Made by a program: the position numbers and the translations under genes
Notes under the pieces: model-generated
Databases searched by the model: none
Told to the model about the DNA's origin: nothing
Seen by the model: the letters and a program-made list of their open reading frames with translations, nothing else
Shown here: piece after piece, positions 10,072-19,417 of the stretch
Position numbering within the stretch: the stretch's first letter is position 1
How the letters are laid out: every line of letters starts with the position of its first letter
Assembly: GCF_001570525.1 (NCBI RefSeq)
Contig: NZ_BBXC01000011.1
Location: 248,001-312,000, forward strand
Length of the DNA stretch: 64,000 bases
Reading direction: 5' to 3'
Origin: Herbidospora sakaeratensis
GTDB taxonomy: Bacteria; Actinomycetota; Actinomycetes; Streptosporangiales; Streptosporangiaceae

Positions 10072-10809
10072 CTATTTGCCCTGGTTCGCCACTGCTTCGA
10101 TGGCCGCTGCCGCGGCCTCCGGGTCGAGGTAGCCCGAGCTGACCGGCTTGTAGTCGGCGTCGAGTTCGTAGCGCAGGGGGATGCCGGTGGGGATGTTGAG
10201 GCCGGCGATGTCGGCGTCGCTGATCTTGTCGAGGTGCTTGACCAGGGCGCGCAGGGAGTTGCCGTGGGCGACGACCAGGACGGTCTTGCCGGCGGCCAGC
10301 TGGGGGACGATCGAGTCGTACCAGTAGGGGAGCATGCGGTCGACGACGTCTTTGAGGCACTCCGTCTTGGGGCGGAGTTCCTTCGGCAGGCCGGCGTAGC
10401 GGGCGTCGGCGAACTGGGAGAACTCGTCGTCGTCGGCGATGGGGGGCGGCGGGGTGTCGTAGGAGCGCCGCCACAACATGAACTGCTCGTCGCCGAACTC
10501 AGCGCGGGTCTGCGCCTTGTCCTTGCCCTGCAGGGCGCCGTAGTGGCGCTCGTTGAGCCGCCACGACCGCTCGACGGGGAGCCAGAGCAGGTCGGCCGCC
10601 TCCAGCGCGAGGTTGGCGGTCCGGATCGCGCGGGACAGCAGGGACGTGTGCACCACGTCGGGGCGTACGCCCGCCTCGAGCAGCAGCCGGCCGCCGCGCG
10701 CGGCCTCCTCCTCACCGGCAGCCGAGAGGTTGACGTCGACCCAGCCCGTGAACAGGCCCTTGACGTTCCATTCGCTCTCGCCGTGCCGGAGCAGTACCAA
10801 AGTCGCCAT
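10072..10809 (-). CDS. gpmA: 2,3-bisphosphoglycerate-dependent phosphoglycerate mutase
   Basis: 245 residues from ATG at 10809 ([23 protein letters not shown]). The RHGESEWN motif holds the phosphorylated catalytic His; [17 protein letters not shown] and the second catalytic His in [16 protein letters not shown] complete the active site. It interconverts 3- and 2-phosphoglycerate in glycolysis. An alternative start three codons upstream is possible but no ribosome site separates them. Its location between ybjN-mshA and senX3-regX3 is the conserved actinobacterial order. Confidence 0.96.
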   Translation of the reverse strand: MATLVLLRHGESEWNVKGLFTGWVDVNLSAAGEEEAARGGRLLLEAGVRPDVVHTSLLSRAIRTANLALEAADLLWLPVERSWRLNERHYGALQGKDKAQTRAEFGDEQFMLWRRSYDTPPPPIADDDEFSQFADARYAGLPKELRPKTECLKDVVDRMLPYWYDSIVPQLAAGKTVLVVAHGNSLRALVKHLDKISDADIAGLNIPTGIPLRYELDADYKPVSSGYLDPEAAAAAIEAVANQGK

Positions 10810-10833
10810 GACCGGCATCTTAGTGGTGGACGG

Positions 10834-11319
10834 TTAACGCTCCGGGTCGGCGAAACGGGCGAAAGCCTGCAAGTTGGCCGTCGACTCGCCGCGTTCGAGC
10901 CGCCACTCCCACTCACGCCTTATGGAGGTGGCGAAGCCGATCTCCAGGGCCGGGTCGAACAGTTCGTCGGCGTAGGTGAGCACGCAGCCGAGCAGCCGGT
11001 CGACCTCGGCCTCGGTGACGCCCTCGTGGGGGATGCGGCCGACGAGGTGGACGTCGCCCCGGTGGTCGAGGGCGAAGTGGACGCCGTACATCGAGCCGTT
11101 CTTGGACAGCAGCCAGCGGTAGAACTCCTGGTGGTTCTCGTCGGGGCCGCGGCAGAAGAACGCCTCGATGTTGAGGGCCTGCTCGTCGACGACCAGCCAG
11201 GTCATCGTCTGGAGTTTGTGGGTGCCGGGGAGTTTGACCAGGTAGGAGCCGGTGCGCGGGCTCTCGTAGGTCAGTTCCATCGACGTCAGGGCCGATTCGA
11301 TGACCGCTGCGACGCTCAT
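10834..11319 (-). CDS. YbjN domain-containing protein
   Basis: 161 residues, start ATG at 11319 overlapping the mshA stop (ATGA), so coupled to mshA. The sequence [32 protein letters not shown] and the [24 protein letters not shown] centre match the YbjN-type actinobacterial family found between mshA and gpmA (Rv0487 position in M. tuberculosis). The fold resembles secretion-chaperone-like alpha/beta proteins; no enzymatic residues are evident. The function is unknown, and the persistent link with mshA suggests, but does not prove, a role around mycothiol metabolism. Confidence 0.85.
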   Translation of the reverse strand: MSVAAVIESALTSMELTYESPRTGSYLVKLPGTHKLQTMTWLVVDEQALNIEAFFCRGPDENHQEFYRWLLSKNGSMYGVHFALDHRGDVHLVGRIPHEGVTEAEVDRLLGCVLTYADELFDPALEIGFATSIRREWEWRLERGESTANLQAFARFADPER

Positions 11320-12581
11320 CGGGCGGCCGCCACGGGCTGGGGCTGGCTCATGGCTCCGGTATACACCTCCACGAGCCGCCCGGCCGTGGCCTGCCAGCCG
11401 AAGGCGGCGGCGTGGCGGATGGCGCCCTCGGCGAGGTAGTCGCGCCAGGCGGGCCGGTCGAGCAGCGCGGCCAGGGCGGTCGCCCAGGCGGCGGGGTCGT
11501 GACCGTCGATCAGCAGGCCCGAGCCGCCGTCCTTGACGGCGGTGCGCAGGCCGCCCACCGACGCGGCCACGACCGGGGTGCCGCACGCCTGGGACTCCAG
11601 CGCGACCAGGCCGAAGGACTCGTTGTGGGAGGGCACGACCGTGACGTCGGCGGCCCGGTACCAGTCGGCCAGCTCGTGCTGCGGGCTCGGCGGCGCGAGG
11701 TGGACCAGGTCGGTGATGCCGAGCTCGGCCGCGACGTCGGTGAGGAGGGACGGCCGGGCCAGCCCGTTGCCGCTCGGGCCGCCGACGCAGGCCACCACCA
11801 GGCGGTCCCTTAACGCCGGGTTGTCGGCGATCATCTTGGCCGCCGCCCGGAGCAGCACGTCGGGGGCCTTCAGCGGCTGGATGCGGCCGACGAACAGCAG
11901 CACGTGGGCGTCCTGCGCCAGGCCCAGCCGGTGGCGGGCGGCGCCCTTGGAGGCGGGCTGGAACACCTGGAGGTTGACCCCCGGGTTCACCACGCTGACG
12001 CGGGCGGGCGGGGCGGCGTACAGGGAGACGAGCTCTTCGGCCTCGGCGGCGGTGTTGGCGACCAGGCGGTCGGCCGCGTCGACGACCTGTTCCTCGCCGA
12101 AGACGCGGGCCGGGGGTTCGGGGCAGTCGCCCTCGGCCAGCAGCAGGTTCTTGACCTTGGCCATGGTGTGCATGGTGTGCACGAGCGGCACGCCCCAGCG
12201 CTCCTTGGCCAGCCGGCCGACCTGGCCCGACAACCAGTAGTGCGAGTGGATGACGTCGTAGCGGCCGGGCTCGTAGACCGCCTCGGTGCGCAGCACGCCC
12301 GACACGAACGCGCACATCTGGCCGGGCAGGTCGGAGCGGTAGAGCTCCTCGTAGGGGCCGGCGGTGACGTGGCGTACCGAGACACCCGGCGCGAGTTGCA
12401 CGATCGGGGGCAGGTCGCGTGACGTCTGCCTGGTGAAGATCTCGACCTCGACGCCGAGGTCGGCCAGCCGTTTGGCGGTCTCCACGATGTAGACGTTCAT
12501 CCCGCCCGCGTCGCCGGTCCCCGGCTGATCGAGCGGTGACGTGTGCATGCTGATCGTCGCGACCCGGTTCACCCGTCGCAC
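11316..12581 (-). CDS. mshA: D-inositol-3-phosphate glycosyltransferase (mycothiol step 1)
   Basis: GT4 glycosyltransferase that transfers GlcNAc to 1L-inositol 1-phosphate, the first step of mycothiol synthesis. N-terminal domain with [22 protein letters not shown] and [14 protein letters not shown]-terminal UDP-sugar domain with [15 protein letters not shown] and the EX7E motif in [20 protein letters not shown]. The start is set at GTG 12581 because GGAGGTGG lies 9 bases upstream; this gives 421 residues. It is followed by the overlapping ybjN-type gene and is divergent from an SDR gene. mshD is also in this window at 46.4 kb. Confidence 0.95.
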   Translation of the reverse strand: MRRVNRVATISMHTSPLDQPGTGDAGGMNVYIVETAKRLADLGVEVEIFTRQTSRDLPPIVQLAPGVSVRHVTAGPYEELYRSDLPGQMCAFVSGVLRTEAVYEPGRYDVIHSHYWLSGQVGRLAKERWGVPLVHTMHTMAKVKNLLLAEGDCPEPPARVFGEEQVVDAADRLVANTAAEAEELVSLYAAPPARVSVVNPGVNLQVFQPASKGAARHRLGLAQDAHVLLFVGRIQPLKAPDVLLRAAAKMIADNPALRDRLVVACVGGPSGNGLARPSLLTDVAAELGITDLVHLAPPSPQHELADWYRAADVTVVPSHNESFGLVALESQACGTPVVAASVGGLRTAVKDGGSGLLIDGHDPAAWATALAALLDRPAWRDYLAEGAIRHAAAFGWQATAGRLVEVYTGAMSQPQPVAAAR

Positions 12582-12654
12582 CCGCAACCACCTCCAAACA
12601 ACGACTAACCATGACACTCAGCCCAAGATTCCCGGTCTCACTAGGATTGCGACC

Positions 12655-13392
12655 ATGACGAAAACAGCGGTGGTCACGGGGGCCAGCAGCGGAATCGGTG
12701 CCGCGACGGCCCGCCGGCTGGCGAAAGAGGGGTTCCAGGTTGTGGCGGCCGCCCGCCGCCGCGACCGGCTCGACGACCTGGCCGCCGAACACCCCGCGAT
12801 CGTCCCGATGACCCTCGACGTCACCTCGCAGGACTCCGTCGACGCCTTCAACGCGGCCGTGCCGACGGTCGACGTGCTGGTCAACAACGCGGGCGGCGCG
12901 GTCGGCCTCGAACCGGTCGCCTACGGCCTGCTCGACGACTGGCGCGAGATGTACGAGGTCAACGTCCTGGGCACGCTCCGGATGACCCAGGCGCTGCTGC
13001 CGAAGCTGGTCTCCAGCGGCGACGGCGTGCTGGTCATGCTGACCTCGGTGGCCGGGCTGGTCTCCTACGAGGGCGGCGGCGGTTACTGCGCGGCCAAGCA
13101 CGGCCAGACCTCCATGACCGAGACGCTGCGCCTGGAACTGGTCGGCGAGCCGGTCAGGATCGTCGAGATCGCGCCCGGCATGGTGGAGACCGAGGAGTTC
13201 TCGCTCAACCGCTTCCGCGGCGACGCCGAGCGGGCCGCGAAGGTGTACGAAGGCGTGCCCGACCCCCTGACCGCCGACGACGTGGCCGACGTGATCGCGT
13301 TCGCGGTGACCCGTCCGGCCCACGTCAACATCGACCGCCTGGTGATCCGGCCGCGCGCCCAGGCCGCCCAGCACAAGGTCCACCGCGTGTGA
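12655..13392 (+). CDS. Short-chain dehydrogenase/reductase (SDR)
   Basis: 245 residues, classical SDR: NAD(P)-binding TGASSGIG at residues 8-15, RRRD after beta-2 (basic residues favouring NADPH), NNAGG, catalytic Ser in LTSVAGLVSYEGG and YxxxK as YCAAKHG. It is of the YdfG-like serine dehydrogenase subgroup by length and layout; the substrate is unknown. TAGGAT lies 10 bases before the ATG, so the message is probably leaderless. The stop overlaps the next methyltransferase start (GTGA). It is divergent from mshA. Confidence 0.88.
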   Translation: MTKTAVVTGASSGIGAATARRLAKEGFQVVAAARRRDRLDDLAAEHPAIVPMTLDVTSQDSVDAFNAAVPTVDVLVNNAGGAVGLEPVAYGLLDDWREMYEVNVLGTLRMTQALLPKLVSSGDGVLVMLTSVAGLVSYEGGGGYCAAKHGQTSMTETLRLELVGEPVRIVEIAPGMVETEEFSLNRFRGDAERAAKVYEGVPDPLTADDVADVIAFAVTRPAHVNIDRLVIRPRAQAAQHKVHRV

Positions 13393-14171
13393 GACCGGTC
13401 GGGGCCATCACGAGGGGCACCACGGGCCACAACCGGCTCCGGCGGGCCGACCGGTGGCTGGCCGCCGTCCACGAAGGGCTGCTGCGGTCGGCGGCCGACC
13501 CGCTGGTGGTCGACCTCGGGTACGGCGCCTCCCCCGTCACCACGCTGGAGTTGTTCGCCCGGCTCCGGGCGGTCCGGCGCGACCTGGAGGTGGCGGGGAT
13601 CGAGATCGACCCCGAGCGGGTCGCGGCGGCGTCGGCGTACACGAGACCCGGCCTGGAGTTCCGGCGGGGCGGCTTCGAGATCCCGGGACGGCCGCCGCTG
13701 GTGATCCGGGCCTTCAACGTGCTGCGGCAGTATCCCGAGGCCGACGCCTGGCGGCACTGGGAACTGATGGCCTCCCGGCTGCAGCCCGACGGGGTGATCG
13801 TCGAGGGCACCTGCTCGGAGATCGGCCACCGGGCCGTCTGGGTGGGCCTCGACCGGAGCGGCCCCCGCACGCTGACCTTCGCGGCCCGTTTCGGCGGCGT
13901 CGAGCGGCCCTCCGACCTGGCCGAACGGCTGCCGAAGACGCTGATCCACCGGAACGTGCCCGGCGAGCGGGTGCACGCCTTCCTCACCGACTGGGACCGC
14001 GCCTGGGCGATGTCCGCCCCTTTCGGGGCGTACGGGACGCGGCAACGCTGGATCCGGTCAGCGCTTCTGCTGGCGGACTCATGGCCCCTGTACACCTCCG
14101 CTCCCTACGGGGGAACGGCTCGGTGGCGCCTCGGCGAGCTGTCCCTTCCCTGGTCGGCGCTTGTAAGCTGA
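13389..14171 (+). CDS. Class I SAM-dependent methyltransferase-like protein
   Basis: 260 residues, GTG start overlapping the SDR stop. The Rossmann motif is VVDLGYGASPVTTLELFARL (motif I) with an acidic IEIDPERVAAA after beta-2; VIRAFNVLRQYPE and VIVEGTCSEIGHRAVWV follow. The C-terminal third (HRNVPGERVHAFLTDWDRAWA) is specific to an actinobacterial family conserved beside mshA. The substrate is not known. Coupled to the SDR upstream and separated from blaI by 56 bp that contain a leaderless promoter for the latter. Confidence 0.75.
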   Translation: MRPVGAITRGTTGHNRLRRADRWLAAVHEGLLRSAADPLVVDLGYGASPVTTLELFARLRAVRRDLEVAGIEIDPERVAAASAYTRPGLEFRRGGFEIPGRPPLVIRAFNVLRQYPEADAWRHWELMASRLQPDGVIVEGTCSEIGHRAVWVGLDRSGPRTLTFAARFGGVERPSDLAERLPKTLIHRNVPGERVHAFLTDWDRAWAMSAPFGAYGTRQRWIRSALLLADSWPLYTSAPYGGTARWRLGELSLPWSALVS

Positions 14172-14227
14172 GGTGTGCCCCACCCTCCTCTACGAGACGT
14201 AGTACTACGCCGGGTAGGCTGAATGTC

Positions 14228-14584
14228 GTGAAGGGTCTTGGCGAGCTTGAGCGCAGCATCATGGACGTTCTGTGGGCGGAGGGCGGTCCGTTGACCGCCC
14301 GCGAGGTGGGGCGGCTGATCGCCGATCGCGATCTGGCGCCGACGACCGTCATGACCGTGCTCGACCGGCTCACCCGGAAGGGCTTCCTGACGCGGGTCCG
14401 CGACGGCCGTGCGTGGCGCTACGAACCGGCCGCGAGCCGTGACGCCTACATCGCCGAGCTGATGCTGGAGGCCCTCGAGATGACGGGAGACCGTTCCGCC
14501 GCGCTGACCAGGTTCGCGCAGGCCGTGTCCGGCACCGAGGCCGACGTGCTCCGAAAAGCTCTCACGGAGCTGGAGGAGGAGTGA
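14228..14584 (+). CDS. BlaI/MecI-family transcriptional repressor
   Basis: 118 residues, winged-helix repressor: LGELERSIMDVLWAEGGPLTAREV, TTVMTVLDRLTRKGFLTRVRDGRAWRYEP, then a short dimerisation tail. GTG start at 14228 with TAGGCT 7-8 bases before it, indicating a leaderless transcript. The stop overlaps the M56 peptidase gene (GTGA), the classic repressor-sensor pairing. In actinobacteria such pairs (Rv1846c-Rv1845c type) respond to cell-wall stress or beta-lactams. Confidence 0.92.
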   Translation: MKGLGELERSIMDVLWAEGGPLTAREVGRLIADRDLAPTTVMTVLDRLTRKGFLTRVRDGRAWRYEPAASRDAYIAELMLEALEMTGDRSAALTRFAQAVSGTEADVLRKALTELEEE

Positions 14585-15480
14585 TCGCGGCCGTCGCGCT
14601 CGCCGCGCTCGCCGCCGTCTGCGCACTGTCCGCGTGGCGGATGACGTTCGTCCGCTGGACCTGGCGTGCCCCCCGGGCCGCGATCGCCCTGTGGCAGGCC
14701 CTCGGCCTGACGTGGGGGCTGGCCTCCGTCGGCGCGTTGCTGGCGTACGCCCTCGAACCGTGGGGGCGCGGGGTGATCCACGGGCTGGTCTACCTGGTCA
14801 CCCACTGGCGTGAGCCCTCGGGGCTCCAGCGCGTGGGCGCGCTGGCCGCCGGGCTGGCGCTGCTGACCGTGCTGCTGGCCGTGGTCGTGGTGGCCATGGC
14901 GCAGACCCTCCAGGCCCGCCGCCGCCACCGCCTGCTGCTGTCGCTGGTGGCCCGCGACGAACCCGCGGTTCCGGGTGTCCGCGTGGTCGACCACCCCGGG
15001 GCCGCGGCCTACTGCGTGCCGGGGCTGAAGTCGCAGGTCGTGATCAGCGAGGGCACCCTGAGCCTGCTCTCGCGCGACGAGCTCGCCGCGGTGCTCGCCC
15101 ACGAAGACGCCCACGCGCGCGAGCGCCACGACCTGGTGCTGCTGCCGTTCGCCGCGCTGCGCTGGGTGCTGCCGTGGTCGAAGGTGGTGCGCGACGCCAA
15201 CGCGTCGGTCGCGCTGCTGGTCGAGATGGCCGCCGACGACCACGCCCGGCTGCGGGTGCCGCCGAAGCGGCTGGCCACGGCGCTGCTGCGGTTCGGCACG
15301 GCCGGCGCGTTCGCCACCCCCCACGGCGCGCTGGGCGTGGGCGCCGAGAACGTGATGGCGCGGGTGAACCGGCTGGTCAAGCCCGGTCCGGCCATGCGTC
15401 GGCGGTACCGCTACGGCATCGTCGCCGGGGCCGCCCTGCTGACGACGTCAGCGCCCCTTTTGTGGTTCTTGCCCCAGTGA
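14581..15480 (+). CDS. M56-family membrane metallopeptidase (BlaR1/MecR1-like)
   Basis: 299 residues, N-terminal helices at about 1-15, 30-55 and 90-112, then a cytoplasmic zinc protease domain with HEDAHARERHDL (HExxH) and the downstream third-ligand region LLVEMAADDHARLR, and a final helix at the C terminus. There is no penicillin-binding sensor domain, as in most actinobacterial M56 proteins. It probably inactivates the BlaI-type repressor encoded just upstream when a wall signal is received (inference from the pairing). Confidence 0.88.
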   Translation: MIAAVALAALAAVCALSAWRMTFVRWTWRAPRAAIALWQALGLTWGLASVGALLAYALEPWGRGVIHGLVYLVTHWREPSGLQRVGALAAGLALLTVLLAVVVVAMAQTLQARRRHRLLLSLVARDEPAVPGVRVVDHPGAAAYCVPGLKSQVVISEGTLSLLSRDELAAVLAHEDAHARERHDLVLLPFAALRWVLPWSKVVRDANASVALLVEMAADDHARLRVPPKRLATALLRFGTAGAFATPHGALGVGAENVMARVNRLVKPGPAMRRRYRYGIVAGAALLTTSAPLLWFLPQ

Positions 15481-15540
15481 GTTAGCAATCGTTAACCAGT
15501 GCGTTTGCAAATGCATACACGCTCTGGCAGTCTGGGAGAC

Positions 15541-15981
15541 ATGGAACTCCCGAAGGTCGGCTCGATCGGTGAATACATCCGCGAGCAGCGCACGCAGGCG
15601 AAGATCTCGCTGCGTCAGCTCGCGGCCCAGGCCGGGGTGTCCTTTCCTTACCTCAGCCAGGTCGAGCGGGGAGTGCGCAAGCCGAGTGCCGAGATCCTCA
15701 ACCAGATCGCCAAAGGGCTGCGGATCTCGTCCCAGGCGCTCTATGTGCAGGCCGGTCTGATCGACGAGCGCGAGCCCGACAGCGACGTATTGGCCGCCAT
15801 CAGGGCCGACGTCACGATCACCGGACGGCAGCGCCAGGTTCTGGTCGACATATACGAGTCGTTCCGCAAGGAGAACAAGGCCGCGGAGAACGAAGGGGCC
15901 CAGCCGACGCAACCGGCCGAGCCCCTGGATGCGGCCTCACTAAACGGTCACGCCACGTCAGAAGGGTACAACCTGCCATGA
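15541..15981 (+). CDS. XRE-family helix-turn-helix regulator
   Basis: 146 residues from ATG 15541, preceded by GGGAGAC. HTH at residues ~12-60: IREQRTQAKISLRQLAAQAGVSFPYLSQVERGVRKPSAEIL. The C-terminal part (LIDEREPDSDVLAAIRADVTITGRQRQVLVDIYESF) matches the Rv0474-type family. The stop overlaps the HbhA-like gene (ATGA), the same order as Rv0474-hbhA, so it likely belongs to the same transcript. Confidence 0.88.
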   Translation: MELPKVGSIGEYIREQRTQAKISLRQLAAQAGVSFPYLSQVERGVRKPSAEILNQIAKGLRISSQALYVQAGLIDEREPDSDVLAAIRADVTITGRQRQVLVDIYESFRKENKAAENEGAQPTQPAEPLDAASLNGHATSEGYNLP

Positions 15982-16361
15982 CCCTCGCCACCGAGGTCAA
16001 GAAGATCACTGAGTCCAAGCCGTTCTACGCGCTGACCGGCGCCGGCGACTACGCGGTGGAGAAGCTGCGCGAGCTCCCCGACCGGTTCGTCCAGCTGCAG
16101 GCCCGCCGCGAAGAGGCGTTCGCCTACGCCGGCAAGGTGCAGGGCAAGGCCGAAGACTACGCGAACACCGTCGCCGACCGCCTGAACAGCCTCTACGAGG
16201 AGATGGCCAAGCGCGGCCGCAAGGTCGTCAGCCAGGCCAGCGGCGAGGCCGCGCTGGAGCTCACCGAGGTCTCCGAGGCCGCCGAGCCCGCCGTCGCCGC
16301 CAAGGCGACCACCCCGGCGAAGCGCCCGGCCGCCCGCCGGACCACCGCCTCGAAGGCGTAA
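15978..16361 (+). CDS. Heparin-binding hemagglutinin (HbhA)-like protein
   Basis: 127 residues. A long amphipathic coiled-coil region (residues ~1-85; LRELPDRFVQLQARREEAFAYAGKVQGKAEDY) is followed by an Ala/Lys/Arg/Pro tail (KATTPAKRPAARRTTASKA), the layout of mycobacterial HbhA, whose tail binds heparan sulfate or nucleic acid. In free-living actinomycetes the function is unclear. It is coupled to the XRE gene. It is shorter than mycobacterial HbhA (199 residues), with a shorter coil and tail. Confidence 0.75.
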   Translation: MTLATEVKKITESKPFYALTGAGDYAVEKLRELPDRFVQLQARREEAFAYAGKVQGKAEDYANTVADRLNSLYEEMAKRGRKVVSQASGEAALELTEVSEAAEPAVAAKATTPAKRPAARRTTASKA

Positions 16362-16375
16362 CGACGCCCCGGTCC

Positions 16376-16409
16376 GCGGCCCCGGTGGGTGACTCCCGCC
16401 GGGGCCGCG
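16376..16409 (+). terminator. Candidate hairpin after the HbhA-like gene
   Basis: GCGGCCCCGGTGGG / CCCGCCGGGGCCGC forms a long imperfect GC stem; no T-run follows, so its strength is uncertain. Confidence 0.5.
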
Positions 16410-16488
16410 GCGTTCTCGCCCTGCACACCAGCGAAACCAGACACTAGGCTGGTGGACATTCCGACCTTGACCCCGCGGGAGTGACGAG

Positions 16489-16824
16489 ATGCTCTACCCC
16501 GTCCTGGACCTCATCTTCCTGGGCCTCGCCATCGCGGCGTTCGGGATGTCGGTGTGGGCCCTGATCCACGCGATCCGCACCCCCGCCCGCGCCTTCCAGG
16601 CCGCCGGCAAGCTCAACAAGAACCTGTGGATGCTCTTCACCGGCCTCGCCACGATCTTCACCCTCGCCTCCGCCGCCGGCTACATGGGCGGCGGGCTGAA
16701 CATGCTGAACATCTTCACCATCGCCTCGGTGATCGCCTCCGGCATCTACCTGGCCGACGTGAAGCCGGCCGTCAGCCAGTACAAGGGCGGCAGCGGCAAC
16801 CAGGGCCCCTACGGCCCCTGGTGA
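16489..16824 (+). CDS. DUF2516 family membrane protein
   Basis: 111 residues with three hydrophobic segments (about 3-28, 48-66, 72-88) and the family pattern WALIHAIRTPARAFQAAGKLNKNLWM. It occupies the position of Rv0476 downstream of hbhA. A tail of Gly/Asn/Pro follows the last helix. The function is unknown. It converges on corA with 8 bp between the stops. Confidence 0.8.
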   Translation: MLYPVLDLIFLGLAIAAFGMSVWALIHAIRTPARAFQAAGKLNKNLWMLFTGLATIFTLASAAGYMGGGLNMLNIFTIASVIASGIYLADVKPAVSQYKGGSGNQGPYGPW

Positions 16825-16832
16825 TCCCGTGA

Positions 16833-17804
16833 TCAGAGCCAGTCGCGTTTCTTGAACTGCGTGTAGAGGATGACGGCGGCGACCACCCACAACCCCGTCG
16901 ACGTCCAGAACCCCCACGGCTGGCCCGAGCCCGGATAGGGCACGTTCTGGCCGTAGAAGCCGGTGATCATGGTGGGCACGGCGATGATCGCGGCCCAGCT
17001 GGTCACCCGCTTCATGATCAGGTTCATCTTGTTGTTGGCCATCGTCATGTGGGCCTCGCGGATGTTGCCCACCAGGTCGCGCAGGGAGTCGGTCCATTCG
17101 GCGGCGCGTACGGCGTGGTCGTAGACGTCCTGGAAGTAGGGCGCCAGCGAGCTGTCGCGGATGATGTCGTTGCGGCGGAACAGGGTGTTGACGAGTTCCC
17201 GCATCGGGGCGACCACCCGCCGCAGGTTGACCAGGCTCTTGCGCAGCTCGAAGGTGCGGCGCTGCTCGTCGGGGCCCGGCAGGGTCTCGTTGAACAGACC
17301 CTCCTCCAGCTTCTCGATCTGGTCGTCCATGGCCTCGACGACCTCGAAGTGGGTGTCGACGACGTAGTCGAGCAGGCCGTGGAGCAGGAACGCCACCCCG
17401 TGTTCGGAGGGCGCGCCGCCGGCGTCCCACCGGCGCTGCACCTGGTCGATCGAGAACGACTCGCTGGTCCGCACGGTGACCAGGGCCCGCTCGGTGACGA
17501 ACGCCGACGCCTCGACCGACTCCAGGCGGCCGGTGTCGCCGTCGAAGTGGGTGGCGTAGACGTTCAGGAACATGTGGGTGTCGTAGACGTCGAGCTTGGG
17601 GCGCTGGCTGGCGTGCAGGGCGTCTTCGATGGCCAGCGGGTGGAGGCCCAGCTCCTCGCTGATCGCGTCGAGGTCGGCGCGGGTCGGCGTGCACAGGTCG
17701 AACCAGACCACCGCGTCGGGCTCGCCCAGGTGGTCGGAGACGTCGGCGATGGGGAAGCCCTCGGATTCGAGCTTCCCCTTGCGGTAGAGCCGGGTGCGCG
17801 CCAT
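16833..17804 (-). CDS. corA: CorA-family divalent cation transporter
   Basis: 323 residues from ATG 17804. A long cytoplasmic N-terminal domain with SVEASAFVTERALVTVRTS and a helical stalk precedes two C-terminal transmembrane helices. The pore loop reads FYGQNVPYPG in place of the canonical GMN, a variant I recall from actinobacterial CorA-like proteins; transport of Mg2+ or another divalent ion is inferred. The KKRDWL end is typical of CorA. It is divergent from the DUF2207 gene with a very short gap. Confidence 0.88.
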   Translation of the reverse strand: MARTRLYRKGKLESEGFPIADVSDHLGEPDAVVWFDLCTPTRADLDAISEELGLHPLAIEDALHASQRPKLDVYDTHMFLNVYATHFDGDTGRLESVEASAFVTERALVTVRTSESFSIDQVQRRWDAGGAPSEHGVAFLLHGLLDYVVDTHFEVVEAMDDQIEKLEEGLFNETLPGPDEQRRTFELRKSLVNLRRVVAPMRELVNTLFRRNDIIRDSSLAPYFQDVYDHAVRAAEWTDSLRDLVGNIREAHMTMANNKMNLIMKRVTSWAAIIAVPTMITGFYGQNVPYPGSGQPWGFWTSTGLWVVAAVILYTQFKKRDWL

Positions 17805-17842
17805 CGGCTCAGCGTACTCCGATGGCACTATCGTGACGGGTC

Positions 17843-19417
17843 ATGACATCTCTGGCACGCCCGTTAGGGCTGGCCCTCGTGTTGCTCGTCCTGTTCGCCG
17901 CTCCGGCCCACGCCGCCGGGACGAGCGAGGTGACCATGCAGCTGCGTCCCGACGGGGTGCTGCACGTGGTCGAGAGGGCCGACGGGCCGCTGAGCCGTAC
18001 CGTGACCACCCGGACCCGTTATGACGACGGCTCCGACCGGGTCTACCGCATCACCAACGTCAAGGGCGCGACCCTCGACGGCGAGACGCTGACCGTCCCG
18101 GCCGCCGGGACCGTCGAGTACGACGTCGCCGGCGCGGTCACCCCGCTGCCCGACGGGACCGAGGAGCTGCGCTGGTTCCCGGCCGGCGGGCCGCTCGACG
18201 CCGTGACGGTGTCGGTGCGCGGCCCCGGCCAGATCCAGAGCCTCGCCTGCTTCGCCGGACCGGCCGCCTCGGCGCTCGGCTGCACCGCCGCGAGCATGGA
18301 CGAGTCGGCCGAGAACGCCGCCTTCGAGCAGACCGGCCTGGCCGAGGGCGAGCAGCTCACCGTCGTGGTCGCCTACCCCGCCGGGTCGACCGGCGCCCAG
18401 CCGATCCTGGAGCGCCGCTTCGACCTGGCCGCCGCCTTCACCGTCGACGTGTGGACCGGCGGCTCGCTGGTCGTCCTGCTGGTGCTGCTGCTCGGCGGCC
18501 TCTACGGCCTCTACCGCTCACGCGGCCGCGACGCCCGGGTGGTCGAGTCGGAATCGGGCCTGTACGCCCCCCTCGAAGACGGCCGCTTCGCCCCGCCCGA
18601 CGGGGTGCGTCCCGGCCAGATCGGCACCCTGATCGACGAACAGGCCGACGTGATCGACGTGACGGCGACCATCGTCGACCTGGCGGTCCGCGGCTACCTG
18701 CGCATCGACGAACAACCGCGCGGGGCGTACGACGCCCCCGACTGGCTCCTGGTGAAGCTGCCCAAGGCCCCCGTGCAGGCCCTGCTCCCCTACGAACGCG
18801 CCCTGTACGACGCCATGTTCGACCTCCGCGACGACATCCTGCTGTCGCAGCTCCACGGCGGCTTCTCGGCCGGCCTGGCCCGGGTCCGCGACGCCCTCTA
18901 CCGCGACGTCGTCAAGCAGGGCTGGTTCGCCCGGCGGCCCGACTCGGTGCGGTCGCGCTGGACCGTCCTCGGCGTGCTGCTGACCGTCGCGGGGCTGGCC
19001 GGGACGGTCGTGCTGGCCTGGCAGACCACCTTCGGCCTGGCCGGGCTGGCGGTGATCATCGCGGGGGCGGCCCTGACGGTCGGCGGGCAGTACATGCCGG
19101 CCAAGACCGCCAAGGGCGCCGCGGCGCTCGCCCACACGCTGGGCTTCCGCCAGTTCCTCATCTCGGGCGACGTGAACGGCGTGCCGGAGTCGCAGCGGAT
19201 CGAGCTGTTCTCCCGCTACCTGCCGTACGCCGTGATCTTCGACAGCGTCGACCGGTGGGCCAGGACGGTGTCGACGATCACGACCGACGGCGACAACCTG
19301 TACTGGTACCACGGGCCGGCCGAGTGGGACCTGTCGAAGTTCGCCGACTCGATGCGCACGTTCGTGATGACCACGTCGGGCGCGATCTCGGCGGCCCGCC
19401 AGTTCAGATCGTTCTGA
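17843..19417 (+). CDS. DUF2207 membrane protein
   Basis: 524 residues. Signal peptide (residues 1-24, ending AHAA), an extracytoplasmic beta domain (25-190), a transmembrane helix at about 206-226, a cytoplasmic domain with [20 protein letters not shown] (winged-helix-like, typical of DUF2207), two more helices at about 372-415, then a conserved [14 protein letters not shown]...[12 protein letters not shown] segment. The function is unknown. Leaderless start is likely (TATCGT shortly upstream). The 3' end overlaps the convergent asparaginase gene by 14 bp. Confidence 0.82.
   Translation: MTSLARPLGLALVLLVLFAAPAHAAGTSEVTMQLRPDGVLHVVERADGPLSRTVTTRTRYDDGSDRVYRITNVKGATLDGETLTVPAAGTVEYDVAGAVTPLPDGTEELRWFPAGGPLDAVTVSVRGPGQIQSLACFAGPAASALGCTAASMDESAENAAFEQTGLAEGEQLTVVVAYPAGSTGAQPILERRFDLAAAFTVDVWTGGSLVVLLVLLLGGLYGLYRSRGRDARVVESESGLYAPLEDGRFAPPDGVRPGQIGTLIDEQADVIDVTATIVDLAVRGYLRIDEQPRGAYDAPDWLLVKLPKAPVQALLPYERALYDAMFDLRDDILLSQLHGGFSAGLARVRDALYRDVVKQGWFARRPDSVRSRWTVLGVLLTVAGLAGTVVLAWQTTFGLAGLAVIIAGAALTVGGQYMPAKTAKGAAALAHTLGFRQFLISGDVNGVPESQRIELFSRYLPYAVIFDSVDRWARTVSTITTDGDNLYWYHGPAEWDLSKFADSMRTFVMTTSGAISAARQFRSF

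Noticed and set aside
16833-17804. CorA pore motif GQN in place of GMN as a defect
   Set aside because: I recall the YGQNVP form in many actinobacterial CorA-like proteins, so it is a family variant and not a lesion.
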